Assembly (NCBI RefSeq): GCF_000698595.1
Contig: NZ_JFHC01000027.1
Span: 1-64,000 of the forward strand
DNA from: Caballeronia glathei
Lineage (GTDB): Bacteria; Pseudomonadota; Gammaproteobacteria; Burkholderiales; Burkholderiaceae
Direction of reading: 5' to 3'
Length of the DNA stretch: 64,000 nt
Below the pieces are notes generated by a model. That model did no database searches. It was not told the origin of the DNA and was given only the letters and a program-made list of their open reading frames with translations. Below, one piece after another: positions 26,934-35,321 of this stretch. The position numbers and the translations under genes were made by a program. Numbering within the stretch: the first letter of the stretch is position 1; each line of letters begins with the position of its first letter.

Positions 26934-28223
26934 ATGCAATCTGCCGTCGCTGGCGTCGTGGGCGCCGCTAGCCGCTACCGCTGGACGGTCTGCGCGCTGC
27001 TCTTTTTCGCGACCGTCATCAACTACATGGACCGGCAGATTCTCGGTCTGCTCGCGCCGGTGCTGCAGCACGACATCGGCTGGACTCAGGTGCAGTACGG
27101 CCGCATCGTGATCGCCTTCTCGGCGTTTTACGCGATCGGGCTGCTGTGCTTCGGCCGTATCGTCGACTGGCTCGGCACGCGCCTCTCCTACGGGCTCGCG
27201 ATGCTGGTGTGGAGCATCGCCGCCATGCTGCACGCGGCGGTCGGCTCGGTGGCCGGCTTCGCGGTCGTGCGCGCGCTGCTCGGCGTGGGCGAGGGCGGCA
27301 ACTTCCCGGCCGCGATCAAGACGACGGCGGAATGGTTTCCGCGCCGCGAGCGCGCACTCGCGACCGGCATCTTCAATTCGGGCGCGAACATCGGCGCCGT
27401 GTTCGCGCCGGCCATCATCCCGCCGCTCGCGGTGGCGTTCGGCTGGCGCGCGGCGTTCGTGATCGTGGGCGCGATCGGCATTGTCTGGCTGGCCGTGTGG
27501 TTCGCGATGTACCGGTCGCCCGATGCGCGCTCGCGGGACGATGACCTCGACGACGCCGCGGACGAAGTCGAAGCACTCGACGCCGCCAATGTGAATGCCC
27601 GCGCGCCCGGCTGGGGCGTGCTGCTCAAGAAGCGCCAGACGTGGGCGTTCCTGATCGGCAAGTTTCTGACCGACCCGGTCTGGTGGTTCTATCTGTTCTG
27701 GCTGCCGAAGTGGCTCAACGAGTCCCGCGGCATGGACATGCAGCACATCGGCCTGCCGCTCGTGTGCATCTATGCGATGACGACCGTCGGCAGCATCGGT
27801 GGCGGCTGGCTCTCGTCGGCGCTCCTGCGCGCCGGCTGGAGCGTGAACGCCGCGCGCAAGACCGCGATGCTGATCTGCGCATGCTGCGTGCTGCCGATCG
27901 CGTTCGTCTCGCAAGTGGACAACCTGTGGGGCGCGGTCGCGATCGTCGGGCTGGCGGCTGCGGCGCACCAGGGCTGGTCGGCGAACCTCTTCACCACGGC
28001 GTCGGATCTCTTCCCGAAGCGTGCGCTCGGCGCGGTCGTGGGTATCGGCGGGATGGCCGGCTCGCTCGGCGGCGTGCTGTTCTCGGAAGTGATCGGCCAG
28101 GTGCTGCAGCGCACCGGACACTACTGGGTGCTGTTCGCCATCGGCGCGCTCGCCTATCTGGTTGCGTTCGCCGTCATGCACCTGCTGACGCCGCGCATGA
28201 GCCCCGCGAAGCTCGATGCATGA
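26934..28223 (+). CDS. MFS hexuronate transporter (ExuT-like)
   Basis: 429 residues, twelve helices. The start RWTVCALLFFATVINYMDRQ matches ExuT/GudP-type carriers, with GRIVDWLGTRLSYGLAMLVW as motif A and GVGEGGNFPAAIKTTAEWFP as the conserved loop of this group. A 30-residue Asp/Glu-rich cytoplasmic loop lies in the middle. GGAG precedes the ATG. The LacI gene, uronate dehydrogenase and lactonase next to it, all with the same operator core, indicate galacturonate and/or glucuronate uptake. Confidence 0.88.
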   Translation: MQSAVAGVVGAASRYRWTVCALLFFATVINYMDRQILGLLAPVLQHDIGWTQVQYGRIVIAFSAFYAIGLLCFGRIVDWLGTRLSYGLAMLVWSIAAMLHAAVGSVAGFAVVRALLGVGEGGNFPAAIKTTAEWFPRRERALATGIFNSGANIGAVFAPAIIPPLAVAFGWRAAFVIVGAIGIVWLAVWFAMYRSPDARSRDDDLDDAADEVEALDAANVNARAPGWGVLLKKRQTWAFLIGKFLTDPVWWFYLFWLPKWLNESRGMDMQHIGLPLVCIYAMTTVGSIGGGWLSSALLRAGWSVNAARKTAMLICACCVLPIAFVSQVDNLWGAVAIVGLAAAAHQGWSANLFTTASDLFPKRALGAVVGIGGMAGSLGGVLFSEVIGQVLQRTGHYWVLFAIGALAYLVAFAVMHLLTPRMSPAKLDA

Positions 28224-28264
28224 GCAAGCTGGAAAGCAAGCGGGAAGCGGCGCGGCGGCGCGCC

Positions 28265-29260
28265 TCAGTGGCTCGCGGCGGCGGTCGAGTCGCGGACGAT
28301 GAGGCGCGGCTCGAACATCGAGTGACCGATCTCCGCGTGGCCTGCGAGTGCGTCGATGAGCTTCTGCATCGCGAGCTCGCCCATCTTCTCGCTCTGGATG
28401 TCGACGGTGGTCAGCGCCGGGGCCGCGTACTCGCCGTAGGGCACGTTGTCTACGCCCGTCACCGAGACGTCTTGCGGCACCCTGATGCCGAGCGAGGCCG
28501 CTTCCTTCATGAAGCCGAGCGCGATCAGGTCGTTGTAGCAGATCACCGCCTGCGGGCGGCGCGGACCGAGCATCACGCGCGAGCACGCATGCTCGCCGGC
28601 ATGCGCGGTCGGTGCATGCGCGTCATGCACGTCGAGCGCGAGTCCGACCTCGTCGAGACACTCGCGTGCGCCGCGGATGCGCTCGTCGTTGATGCGCGCC
28701 TGCCCGAAGCCGAGGTAGGCGATGTGACGGTGCCCGAGGTTCAGCAGATGCCGCGCGAGCATGTAGGCGGCAAGCCGGTTGTCGATGCCGACGCTCGGAA
28801 TCGGCAGCCCCTCGCTGCGCCGCAGGAGCACGAGCGGCTTGTCGAGATCGAGCATCCATTGCGACTCCTCGTCGGGCATGCGCGAACTGACGATCAGGCC
28901 GTCGACGCGCTGCGCGAGCGCTTCGATCAGCGGCCGCTCGCGCGCCTGGTTCTCGTCGGTATCGACGAGCAGCAGCGTGTAGTCGTGCCGCAGCGCGATG
29001 CGGTTGGCGCCCTTCACGACGTTCGTGAAGTGCGGGTTGCTGATGTCCAGGATGGTCAGCCCGATGGTGCGTGTGCGCCCGGTGATCATCGAGCGCGCGA
29101 GCGGGTTCGAGCGATAGCCGAGTTCGGCGATGGCCGCCTTCAGCTTTGCCTCGACCGGCGCGGAGAAGCGCTGCGCGCCGTTCATGTACTTGGACACCGT
29201 GGCAACCGAGACTCCGGCGGCGGCGGCGACGTCGCGAATCGTCGGGGAAATTTTTTTCAT
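28265..29260 (-). CDS. LacI-family transcriptional regulator
   Basis: 331 residues. The N-terminal HTH reads TIRDVAAAAGVSVATVSKYM with the hinge helix ending RSNPLARSM. The sugar-binding domain contains TIGLTILDISNPHF and a C-terminal part with TTVDIQSEKMGELAMQKLID. It lies between the hexuronate MFS gene and the udh gene, convergent with the first and divergent from the second. AAAACGTTTT-type sites before both targets, and a half-site before its own gene, make it the probable repressor of uronate oxidation, relieved by the uronate or a product. Confidence 0.9.
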   Translation of the reverse strand: MKKISPTIRDVAAAAGVSVATVSKYMNGAQRFSAPVEAKLKAAIAELGYRSNPLARSMITGRTRTIGLTILDISNPHFTNVVKGANRIALRHDYTLLLVDTDENQARERPLIEALAQRVDGLIVSSRMPDEESQWMLDLDKPLVLLRRSEGLPIPSVGIDNRLAAYMLARHLLNLGHRHIAYLGFGQARINDERIRGARECLDEVGLALDVHDAHAPTAHAGEHACSRVMLGPRRPQAVICYNDLIALGFMKEAASLGIRVPQDVSVTGVDNVPYGEYAAPALTTVDIQSEKMGELAMQKLIDALAGHAEIGHSMFEPRLIVRDSTAAASH

Positions 29261-29269
29261 CCGAAGGGT

Positions 29270-29278
29270 AACGTTTTC
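29270..29278. promoter_or_regulatory. Half-operator before the LacI gene
   Basis: AACGTTTTC, matching one side of the AAAACGTTTT operators, lies ten bases upstream of the LacI start codon. It would allow autoregulation. Weak on its own. Confidence 0.3.
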
Positions 29279-29402
29279 TTAACTTGTTAACGGATTCTCG
29301 CAGAAAACATGAATCCGCGGTTAGACGCCGCGCGATCATTCTGCTCATTTTCCCTCAGAAAATGGGTGATTGGCGTTGCGCAAGGTCTTTCGCTACAGCG
29401 AA

Positions 29403-29412
29403 AAAACGTTTT
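29403..29412. promoter_or_regulatory. LacI-type operator before udh
   Basis: AAAACGTTTT followed by CC, the same core and right flank as at 26794-26808, 30 bases before the udh start. Position fits repression near the promoter. Confidence 0.6.
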
Positions 29413-29441
29413 CCTGAATTTCGTATCCAAGAGGAGCTTTT

Positions 29442-30275
29442 ATGAATCAGCCATCCACGGCGTCGCGCAAACCGTTCCGCCGCCTGCTGCTGACCGGCGC
29501 GGCCGGCAACCTGGGCCGCCAGCTGCGCGGCGCGCTCGCCGACTGGGCCGACATCGTGCGCGTGAGCGACATCGCCGCGCTCGGCGAACCGGCGCCGCAC
29601 GAGGAAACGAGCGTCGTCGACCTCGCGGACCGTCAGGCCGTGACGCACCTCGTCGAAGGCGTCGATGCGATCGTGCACCTCGGCGGCATTTCGATCGATG
29701 CGCCGTTCGACGATCTGCTCGAGGCGAACATCCGCGGCACCTACAACGTGTACGAGGCGGCCCGCAGGCACGGCGTGCGGCGCGTCGTGTTCGCGAGCTC
29801 CAATCACGCGATCGGCTTTCATCCGGTCACCGAGGTGCTCGATGCGGACGCGCCGCAGCGCCCGGACAGCCTGTACGGCGTGACGAAGTGCTTCGGCGAG
29901 GCGATTTCCCGCTACTACTACGATCGCTTCGGCATCGAGACCGTGTGTTTGCGCATCGGCTCGTCGTTCGAGGAGCCCAAAAATCCGCGCATGCTCGTCA
30001 CGTTCCTGAGCTACCGCGACTTCATCGAACTGGTGCGCTGCTCGCTTTTCACGAACCGCGTCGGCCACGCGATCGCCTACGGCGCGTCGAACAACCCGGT
30101 CAAGTGGTGGGACAACACAAAGGCCGGCTTCCTCGGCTTCAACCCGCGCGACAGCTCCGTGCAGTTCGCGGAACGCTTCCAGGCTAGTGCGCCGAGCGCC
30201 ACGCGCGACGATCCCGCAGAGCGGTTCCAGGGCGGCGTGTTCGTGCTCGGCGAACCGATGGAGCGCGGCCGATGA
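29442..30275 (+). CDS. udh: Uronate dehydrogenase
   Basis: 277 residues. NAD-dependent extended-SDR enzyme oxidising D-galacturonate or D-glucuronate to the aldaro-lactone. NAD-binding motif TGAAGNLGRQLRG, substrate region HLGGISIDAPFDDLLEANI, catalytic YGVTK (Tyr and Lys) and FASSNHAIGF are as in known Udh. GAGGAG precedes the ATG. The lactonase gene overlaps its stop by four bases, so the two steps are translationally linked. The C-terminal extension after about residue 255 is a few residues longer than usual. Confidence 0.9.
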   Translation: MNQPSTASRKPFRRLLLTGAAGNLGRQLRGALADWADIVRVSDIAALGEPAPHEETSVVDLADRQAVTHLVEGVDAIVHLGGISIDAPFDDLLEANIRGTYNVYEAARRHGVRRVVFASSNHAIGFHPVTEVLDADAPQRPDSLYGVTKCFGEAISRYYYDRFGIETVCLRIGSSFEEPKNPRMLVTFLSYRDFIELVRCSLFTNRVGHAIAYGASNNPVKWWDNTKAGFLGFNPRDSSVQFAERFQASAPSATRDDPAERFQGGVFVLGEPMERGR

Positions 30276-31225
30276 ACGGCGCGGTGCACGTGGAGCGGCT
30301 CGACGCAGCCGGCCGCGCGGCGGTCGGCGAATGCCCGGTGTGGCATGAGGAACAGCAGGCGCTCTACTGGGTCGACATTCCGGCGCGACGCATCGTGAGC
30401 CTGCATGTTGCGAGCGCGCGCCGCAGCGAGTGGGCATTGCCGGAGCAGGTCGCCTGCATCGCATTCGACCGGGCCGGCACTGTGCTCGCCGGGCTCGAGA
30501 GCGGGCTCTTCGCGGTGACGCTCGACGAGGCGGCGCAGCACCGCGATGGCGGTCCGCATGACAATGCTTCCGCCTCGGGCGGCGCGCTGGCGCGTCGTCT
30601 CGCGGCGCCGGCGTTTACCGCCGGCGGCATGCGTTTCAACGACGGCCGCTGCGACCGTCAGGGCCGCTTCTGGGCGGGCACGATGGTGCAGGACATGTCG
30701 CTCGCGAGCCCGGCGGGGGCGCTGTATCGCTTCGACGAGAAGGGCGTGCTGTCGGCGCCCGTCGTCGAGGGGCTGATCACGCAGAACGGTCTCGCCTGGT
30801 CGCCGGACGGGAGGACGATGTATCTGTCGGACTCGCATCCGCAGCGCCGTCTGATCTGGGCGTTCGACTTCGATACCGGCACGGGCACGCCGCACGGCCG
30901 TCGTGTATTCGCCGACCTGCATCACTACACGGGACGGCCCGACGGCGCGGCAGTCGACGCCGACGGCTGCTACTGGACCTGCGCCAACGACGCCGGCCGG
31001 CTGTTGCGCTTCACGCCGCAAGGCCGGCTCGATCGCGAAGTCAGCGTTCCGGCGAGCAAGCCTTCGATGTGCGCATTCGGCGGCGATGGTCTCGACACGC
31101 TGTTCGTCACCTCGATTCGTCCGTCCGCGAATGCAGGTGACGACGATGGATACGTATTCGCACTGAGGCCAGGGGTGAAGGGATTGGCCGAGCCGCGCTA
31201 TGCGGGCGTGTTACCCGTCGCATAG
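30272..31225 (+). CDS. SMP-30/gluconolactonase family lactonase
   Basis: 317 residues; six-bladed propeller hydrolase. GECPVWHEEQQALYWVDIP carries the metal-binding Glu, GMRFNDGRCDRQGRFWAGTM the active-site Asn/Asp region, and SDSHPQRRLIWAFDFD the later Asp. It should open the aldaro-lactone made by Udh to galactarate or glucarate. ATGA overlap with udh. Dehydratases for the next step (gudD/garD) are not in the window. Confidence 0.88.
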   Translation: MNGAVHVERLDAAGRAAVGECPVWHEEQQALYWVDIPARRIVSLHVASARRSEWALPEQVACIAFDRAGTVLAGLESGLFAVTLDEAAQHRDGGPHDNASASGGALARRLAAPAFTAGGMRFNDGRCDRQGRFWAGTMVQDMSLASPAGALYRFDEKGVLSAPVVEGLITQNGLAWSPDGRTMYLSDSHPQRRLIWAFDFDTGTGTPHGRRVFADLHHYTGRPDGAAVDADGCYWTCANDAGRLLRFTPQGRLDREVSVPASKPSMCAFGGDGLDTLFVTSIRPSANAGDDDGYVFALRPGVKGLAEPRYAGVLPVA

Positions 31226-31241
31226 TGGCGGGCGCGCCCCG

Positions 31242-31601
31242 TCAGTCCAGGCGATGCGCCAGTGCGCGCTGGCAATCATCGTAGATGCGTCTGACTAGCG
31301 CCGAGTCGTAGTTGAGATCGTCGCCGTTCACGATCTCTTCGACAGCGTCGCGCACCCACTCGCAGTCGACCACCTCGCGGTGGAGTTGCGCGAGTTGCAC
31401 CGCAGTGGCCGCGAGTTTCGCCGTTGTCAGCCAGTCGGCGTAACGCCGGTGGCGGTCGAGCCATTTGCGCGCGGCCCGGACGTGAAACGCGGGGCCGGGC
31501 CACGTGCCGTCCAGGTAGTACGCACCCAGGCAGCCGCATGTCAGCCAGCACAGCAACTGGGCGCAATCCTGCCGATCCATCGACTGGTTAGCCTCGTCCA
31601 T
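31242..31601 (-). CDS. Hypothetical protein (119 aa)
   Basis: Soluble, starting MDEANQSMDRQDCAQLLCWL, then a Cys/Gly-rich turn (TCGCLGAYYLDGTWPGP) and a helical remainder with VRAARKWLDRHRRYADWL. GAGGA lies seven bases before the ATG. The Cys spacing is not a recognised metal motif. Convergent with the lactonase gene. No family recognised. Confidence 0.6.
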   Translation of the reverse strand: MDEANQSMDRQDCAQLLCWLTCGCLGAYYLDGTWPGPAFHVRAARKWLDRHRRYADWLTTAKLAATAVQLAQLHREVVDCEWVRDAVEEIVNGDDLNYDSALVRRIYDDCQRALAHRLD

Positions 31602-31875
31602 GACTGTCCTCGCCGCAGCCGGTGCACGTGACAATAAGATCAAGATAGCACGGCACCGCGCGTTTTCAAGGCGCGGCTGGGTGGCGGCCGTCGTCCGTAG
31701 TCGGTTGCCGTCGTCACCCGGAACACGTGACGGCCGTTCACATCGCACCGGAGCGCGCGTTCAGCGTCATGTCGATAAACATATTAGATACCTTCGCTAG
31801 CACTTTGTGGACGTCGCTTCGTGTGCCCGGCCATAGAATGCACTCATCGGGATTCCACTCGAAAGGAAGGTATCT

Positions 31876-32607
31876 ATGGCATCGGATCGTTCAATGCTGG
31901 TGGTCAGCGCGCACAGCGCCGACTTCGTCTGGCGCGCGGGTGGCGCGATCGCGCTTCATAAGAAGAATGGCTACCGGGTGAAGGTGGTCTGTCTCTCGTT
32001 CGGCGAGCGCGGCGAGTCGGCCAGGCTCTGGCGCAAGGGCGAGATGACGCTCGGGAAGGTGAAGGAAGCGCGCCGGGAGGAAGCGCTGCGCGCCGCAGAC
32101 GTGCTCGGCGCGGAAGTGGATTTCTTCGATCTCGGCGACTACCCGTTGCGCGTCTCCGACGAGGCGCTCCTTCGGCTCGTGGACGTGTACCGCGACGTTC
32201 AGCCGGCGTTCGTGCTGAGCCACTCGCTCAAGGACCCGTACAACTTCGATCACCCGCTTGCCATGCACGTCGCGCAGGAGGCGCGGATCATCGCGCAGGC
32301 CGAGGGTCACAACCCCGGGCAGACGGTTGTCGGCGCGCCACCCGTCTATGCGTTCGAACCGCACCAGACGGAGCAGTGCGAATGGACGCCCAACACGTTC
32401 CTCGACATTACGGACGTGTGGGACGTCAAGCGCCGCGCGATCGAATGCATGGCCGGTCAGGAGCACCTGTGGGAATACTACACGCGCGTTGCATTGCAGC
32501 GGGGCGTGCAGGCGAAACGCAACATCGGCATCACGGCCGCGCGCGACATCAGGTACGCGGAAGGCTATCAGCGGATCACGCCCGCTGTCGTCGGAGATCT
32601 GGCATGA
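31876..32607 (+). CDS. galB: 4-oxalomesaconate hydratase (GalB-type, PIG-L fold)
   Basis: 243 residues with a LmbE/PIG-L fold. The metal motif is the GalB variant [17 protein letters not shown] (PIG-L deacetylases have HPDD) and the second His site is [15 protein letters not shown]. GalB adds water to 4-oxalomesaconate, giving 4-carboxy-4-hydroxy-2-oxoadipate. The next genes encode the aldolase and tautomerase of the same pathway, with ATGA overlap, which makes the hydratase call much more likely than a deacetylase. A GAAAGGAAGG site lies before the ATG. Confidence 0.87.
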   Translation: MASDRSMLVVSAHSADFVWRAGGAIALHKKNGYRVKVVCLSFGERGESARLWRKGEMTLGKVKEARREEALRAADVLGAEVDFFDLGDYPLRVSDEALLRLVDVYRDVQPAFVLSHSLKDPYNFDHPLAMHVAQEARIIAQAEGHNPGQTVVGAPPVYAFEPHQTEQCEWTPNTFLDITDVWDVKRRAIECMAGQEHLWEYYTRVALQRGVQAKRNIGITAARDIRYAEGYQRITPAVVGDLA

Positions 32608-33299
32608 AGCGCGGCGTGGTGGTGACCCATATCGCGCGGGCGGATGCGGCGAACGTGGCCGTGCTGCGGGAGGCAGGCGTCGCGACCGTCCACGAGGCGC
32701 AGAGCCGGCTTGGTCTTCTCGCGTGCTACATGCGGCCGATCTATCCGGGCGCGGCCATTGCCGGACCGGCCGTGACCGTGCTCGTGCCGCCTTCGGACAA
32801 CTGGATGCTGCATGTGGCGGTCGAACAGTGCCGGGCAGGCGACGTGCTGGTGGTGGCGCCCACGTCTGCCTGCGAGGACGGGTATTTCGGGGAACTGCTT
32901 GCCACGTCGCTCGCGAAGCGCGGCGTACAGGGCCTGATCATCGATGCGGGCTGCCGGGATGTGCGCGCGCTCAAGGCAATGGATTTTCCCGTGTGGTCGA
33001 AGGCCGTCTCCGCGCAGGGCACGGTCAAGGAGACGCTCGGCTCGGTCAATGTGCCGGTCGTATGCGCGCAGCAGATCGTGCATCCGGGAGACGTGATCGT
33101 GGCCGATGACGACGGCATCGTCGTGGTGCCGCTCGCCACCGTCGAGGCGGTAGCGAAGGCCGCGCAGGCGCGCCTGGAGAAGGAAGAGAAGACGCGTGCG
33201 GTGCTCGCAAGCGGCACGCTCGGCCTCGACTACTACGCGATGCGTGACAGGCTCGCGGAAAGAGGCTTGCGCTACGTCGATTCGGCCTCTGAACTTTGA
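32604..33299 (+). CDS. galC: 4-carboxy-4-hydroxy-2-oxoadipate aldolase
   Basis: 231 residues of the RraA-like class II aldolase family (LigK/ProA/GalC). [20 protein letters not shown] and [18 protein letters not shown] are the metal- and substrate-binding segments, with the Arg-Asp pair that holds Mg2+ and pyruvate. Cleaves the C6 product to pyruvate and oxaloacetate. Overlaps galB by four bases. An Arg-Asp pair typical of aldolase rather than RNase-E regulator members is present. Confidence 0.88.
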   Translation: MKRGVVVTHIARADAANVAVLREAGVATVHEAQSRLGLLACYMRPIYPGAAIAGPAVTVLVPPSDNWMLHVAVEQCRAGDVLVVAPTSACEDGYFGELLATSLAKRGVQGLIIDAGCRDVRALKAMDFPVWSKAVSAQGTVKETLGSVNVPVVCAQQIVHPGDVIVADDDGIVVVPLATVEAVAKAAQARLEKEEKTRAVLASGTLGLDYYAMRDRLAERGLRYVDSASEL

Positions 33300-33312
33300 A
33301 GGGGAGATGGCG

Positions 33313-34422
33313 ATGGCTTCAAGTCGCAGGCAAATGCGCATTCCGTGTCTGATGATGCGCGGCGGCACGTCGAAAGGCGCGTACTTTCTTGCTTCGGATC
33401 TGCCGCTCGAACCCGCGGCCCGAGACCGGGTACTGCTCGCGGTGATGGGGTCGCCGGACCCCCGCCAGATCGACGGCATCGGCGGCGCCGATCCGCTGAC
33501 GAGCAAGGTCGCGATCATCTCGCGCTCCATGCGTGAAGACGCCGACATCGACTATCTGTTCGCGCAGGTCGTCGTGAACGAGGCGCGGGTCGATTACGGG
33601 CAGAACTGCGGCAACATTCTGGCGGGCGTGGGACCGTTTGCGATCGAGCGGGGCCTCGTCGTCCCGCGTGAAGGCAGCACGGAAGTCGCCATCCACATGG
33701 TGAATACCGGGCAGATCGCGGTGGCGACGGTGGCGACCCCCGGGGGCTACGTCACCTATGAGGGCGATGCGGGAATCGACGGCGTGCCGGGTGTCGCGGC
33801 CGCGATAACGCTCGAATTCAGGGATACGGCCGGTGCCACGTGCGGCGCGCTCTTTCCGACGGGCTGTGCGCGAGACACCATCGACGGGATCGACGTGACG
33901 TGCATCGACAACGGCATGCCGCTCGTGCTCATGCGCGCACGCGATCTGAACCGCACAGGCTACGAAACGCGCGAAGCGCTCGACGCCGACACGGCGCTCA
34001 AGGCGCGCATCGAATCGATCCGGCTCGCGGCGGGACCGCTGATGAACCTGGGCGATGTCAGCGGACGGACGGTGCCCAAAATGTGCCTGGTCGCCGAGCC
34101 GCGCGAGGGCGGCTCGATCGCGACGCGCAGCTTCATTCCACACCGCTGTCATGCATCGATCGGCGTGCTCGGCGCCGTGAGCGTGGCGACTGCGGCCGTG
34201 TTGCCGGGCACTGTCTGCGAGGGCATTGCGCAGGTTCGCGAGGAGAGCGGCCGCAAGCGGCTTTCGGTCGAGCACCCGACAGGCGAATTCACGGTCGAAC
34301 TCACGCTGGGCGGCCCAAGCGCCGCACCGGAAGTGACGAGCGCGGCACTGCTGCGTACCGCGCGCTGGCTGTTCGACGGAGCCGTCGGCATTCCTGCTGC
34401 CGTGTGGCAGGAGGCGACGTGA
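33313..34422 (+). CDS. galD: 4-oxalomesaconate tautomerase (PrpF family)
   Basis: 369 residues. IPCLMMRGGTSKGAYFLASD and GIGGADPLTSKVAIIS are the PrpF-fold signature segments, and NCGNILAGVGPFAIE carries the catalytic Cys region; KMCLVAEP appears near the second half. It converts the keto/enol forms of 4-oxalomesaconate so GalB can act. ATG 33313 has GGGGAG six bases before; ATG 33307 would sit on top of that site. The next gene overlaps by four bases (GTGA). Confidence 0.88.
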   Translation: MASSRRQMRIPCLMMRGGTSKGAYFLASDLPLEPAARDRVLLAVMGSPDPRQIDGIGGADPLTSKVAIISRSMREDADIDYLFAQVVVNEARVDYGQNCGNILAGVGPFAIERGLVVPREGSTEVAIHMVNTGQIAVATVATPGGYVTYEGDAGIDGVPGVAAAITLEFRDTAGATCGALFPTGCARDTIDGIDVTCIDNGMPLVLMRARDLNRTGYETREALDADTALKARIESIRLAAGPLMNLGDVSGRTVPKMCLVAEPREGGSIATRSFIPHRCHASIGVLGAVSVATAAVLPGTVCEGIAQVREESGRKRLSVEHPTGEFTVELTLGGPSAAPEVTSAALLRTARWLFDGAVGIPAAVWQEAT

Positions 34423-35315
34423 GCGGCGAACTTGAAAGGATCACGCGAGTCGCCTTTGTCGGCTTCGGCGAGGCGGGCGGCATTCTCGGCGCGGCGCTTG
34501 CCGCGAAGGGCGTGCGGGTTTCAATGTACGACGTGTGCATCGGCGCACTGCGCGAGAAGGCAGCCCGCTCGGGCGTGCAGGCGGCGGACACGCTCGCACA
34601 GGCTATCGAGGGGGCGCAGCTCATCGTTTCCGCGGTGACGGCGCAGGCCGATATCGAAGTGGCCGAAGCTGTTGCGCGCGTCATCGCGCCGGGGCAGGTC
34701 TATTTCGACATCAACTCGGTCTCGCCCCGGACCAAGCGGCATGCGCAGTCGGTCATCGAGGCGGCGCGCGCGCACTACGTGGAGGCCGCCGTGATGGCGC
34801 CCGTGCCGCCGTACGGCATCGCCGTGCCGATGCTGCTCGGTGGCATGCAGGCGCAACGCACAGGTGCCGCGTTGAACGAACTCGGCTTCGCCTCGCGCAC
34901 GGTCTCGACGAAGATCGGCGTGGCTTCGGCGGCGAAGATGTCGCGCAGCGTGATGATCAAGGGCATCGAGGCGCTGACGGTGGAATGCCTGCGCGCCGCG
35001 CGTCATTACGACGCCGAGTTCATCGTGCTCGAGTCGCTGCGCGAGACGTTCGTCAAGATGCAGCACGACGCCGACCTGCCCGGTTATCTCGTGAGCCGGG
35101 TGGCGGAGCACGGGCGCCGGCGTGCCGCCGAGATGCGCGAAGTCGCGCAAACCCTGCGCGACGCGGACATCGAGCCGTTCATGAGCGAGGCGTGCGCGCG
35201 GCTGCAGGACGGTGTCGCCGATGCGATGGAGCAGCGAGCGCTCGACTACGCTTCCTTTTCCGCGCCCTTCGACTGGCGCAATTTATTCGATCGCCTCGGC
35301 CGCGAGGGCTCGTGA
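34419..35315 (+). CDS. 6-phosphogluconate dehydrogenase-like oxidoreductase (DUF1932)
   Basis: 298 residues, GTG start with AGGAGG upstream. NAD(P)-binding motif VAFVGFGEAGGILGAALAAK, substrate motif INSVSPRTKRHAQ, the catalytic-Lys helix GVASAAKMSRSVMIKGIEAL, and a DUF1932 C-terminal domain. Its place as fourth gene of the gal operon, with overlapping start, says it acts on a pathway intermediate or side product, but the reaction is not known to me. It is not LigC, which is of the Gfo/Idh family. Confidence 0.83.
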   Translation: MSGELERITRVAFVGFGEAGGILGAALAAKGVRVSMYDVCIGALREKAARSGVQAADTLAQAIEGAQLIVSAVTAQADIEVAEAVARVIAPGQVYFDINSVSPRTKRHAQSVIEAARAHYVEAAVMAPVPPYGIAVPMLLGGMQAQRTGAALNELGFASRTVSTKIGVASAAKMSRSVMIKGIEALTVECLRAARHYDAEFIVLESLRETFVKMQHDADLPGYLVSRVAEHGRRRAAEMREVAQTLRDADIEPFMSEACARLQDGVADAMEQRALDYASFSAPFDWRNLFDRLGREGS

Positions 35316-35321
35316 CGCCGT

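Noticed and set aside
26808..28586. 592-codon minus-strand open frame over the hexuronate MFS gene
   Set aside because: Antisense shadow; extremely rich in Arg, Glu, Asp and His, no fold recognised.
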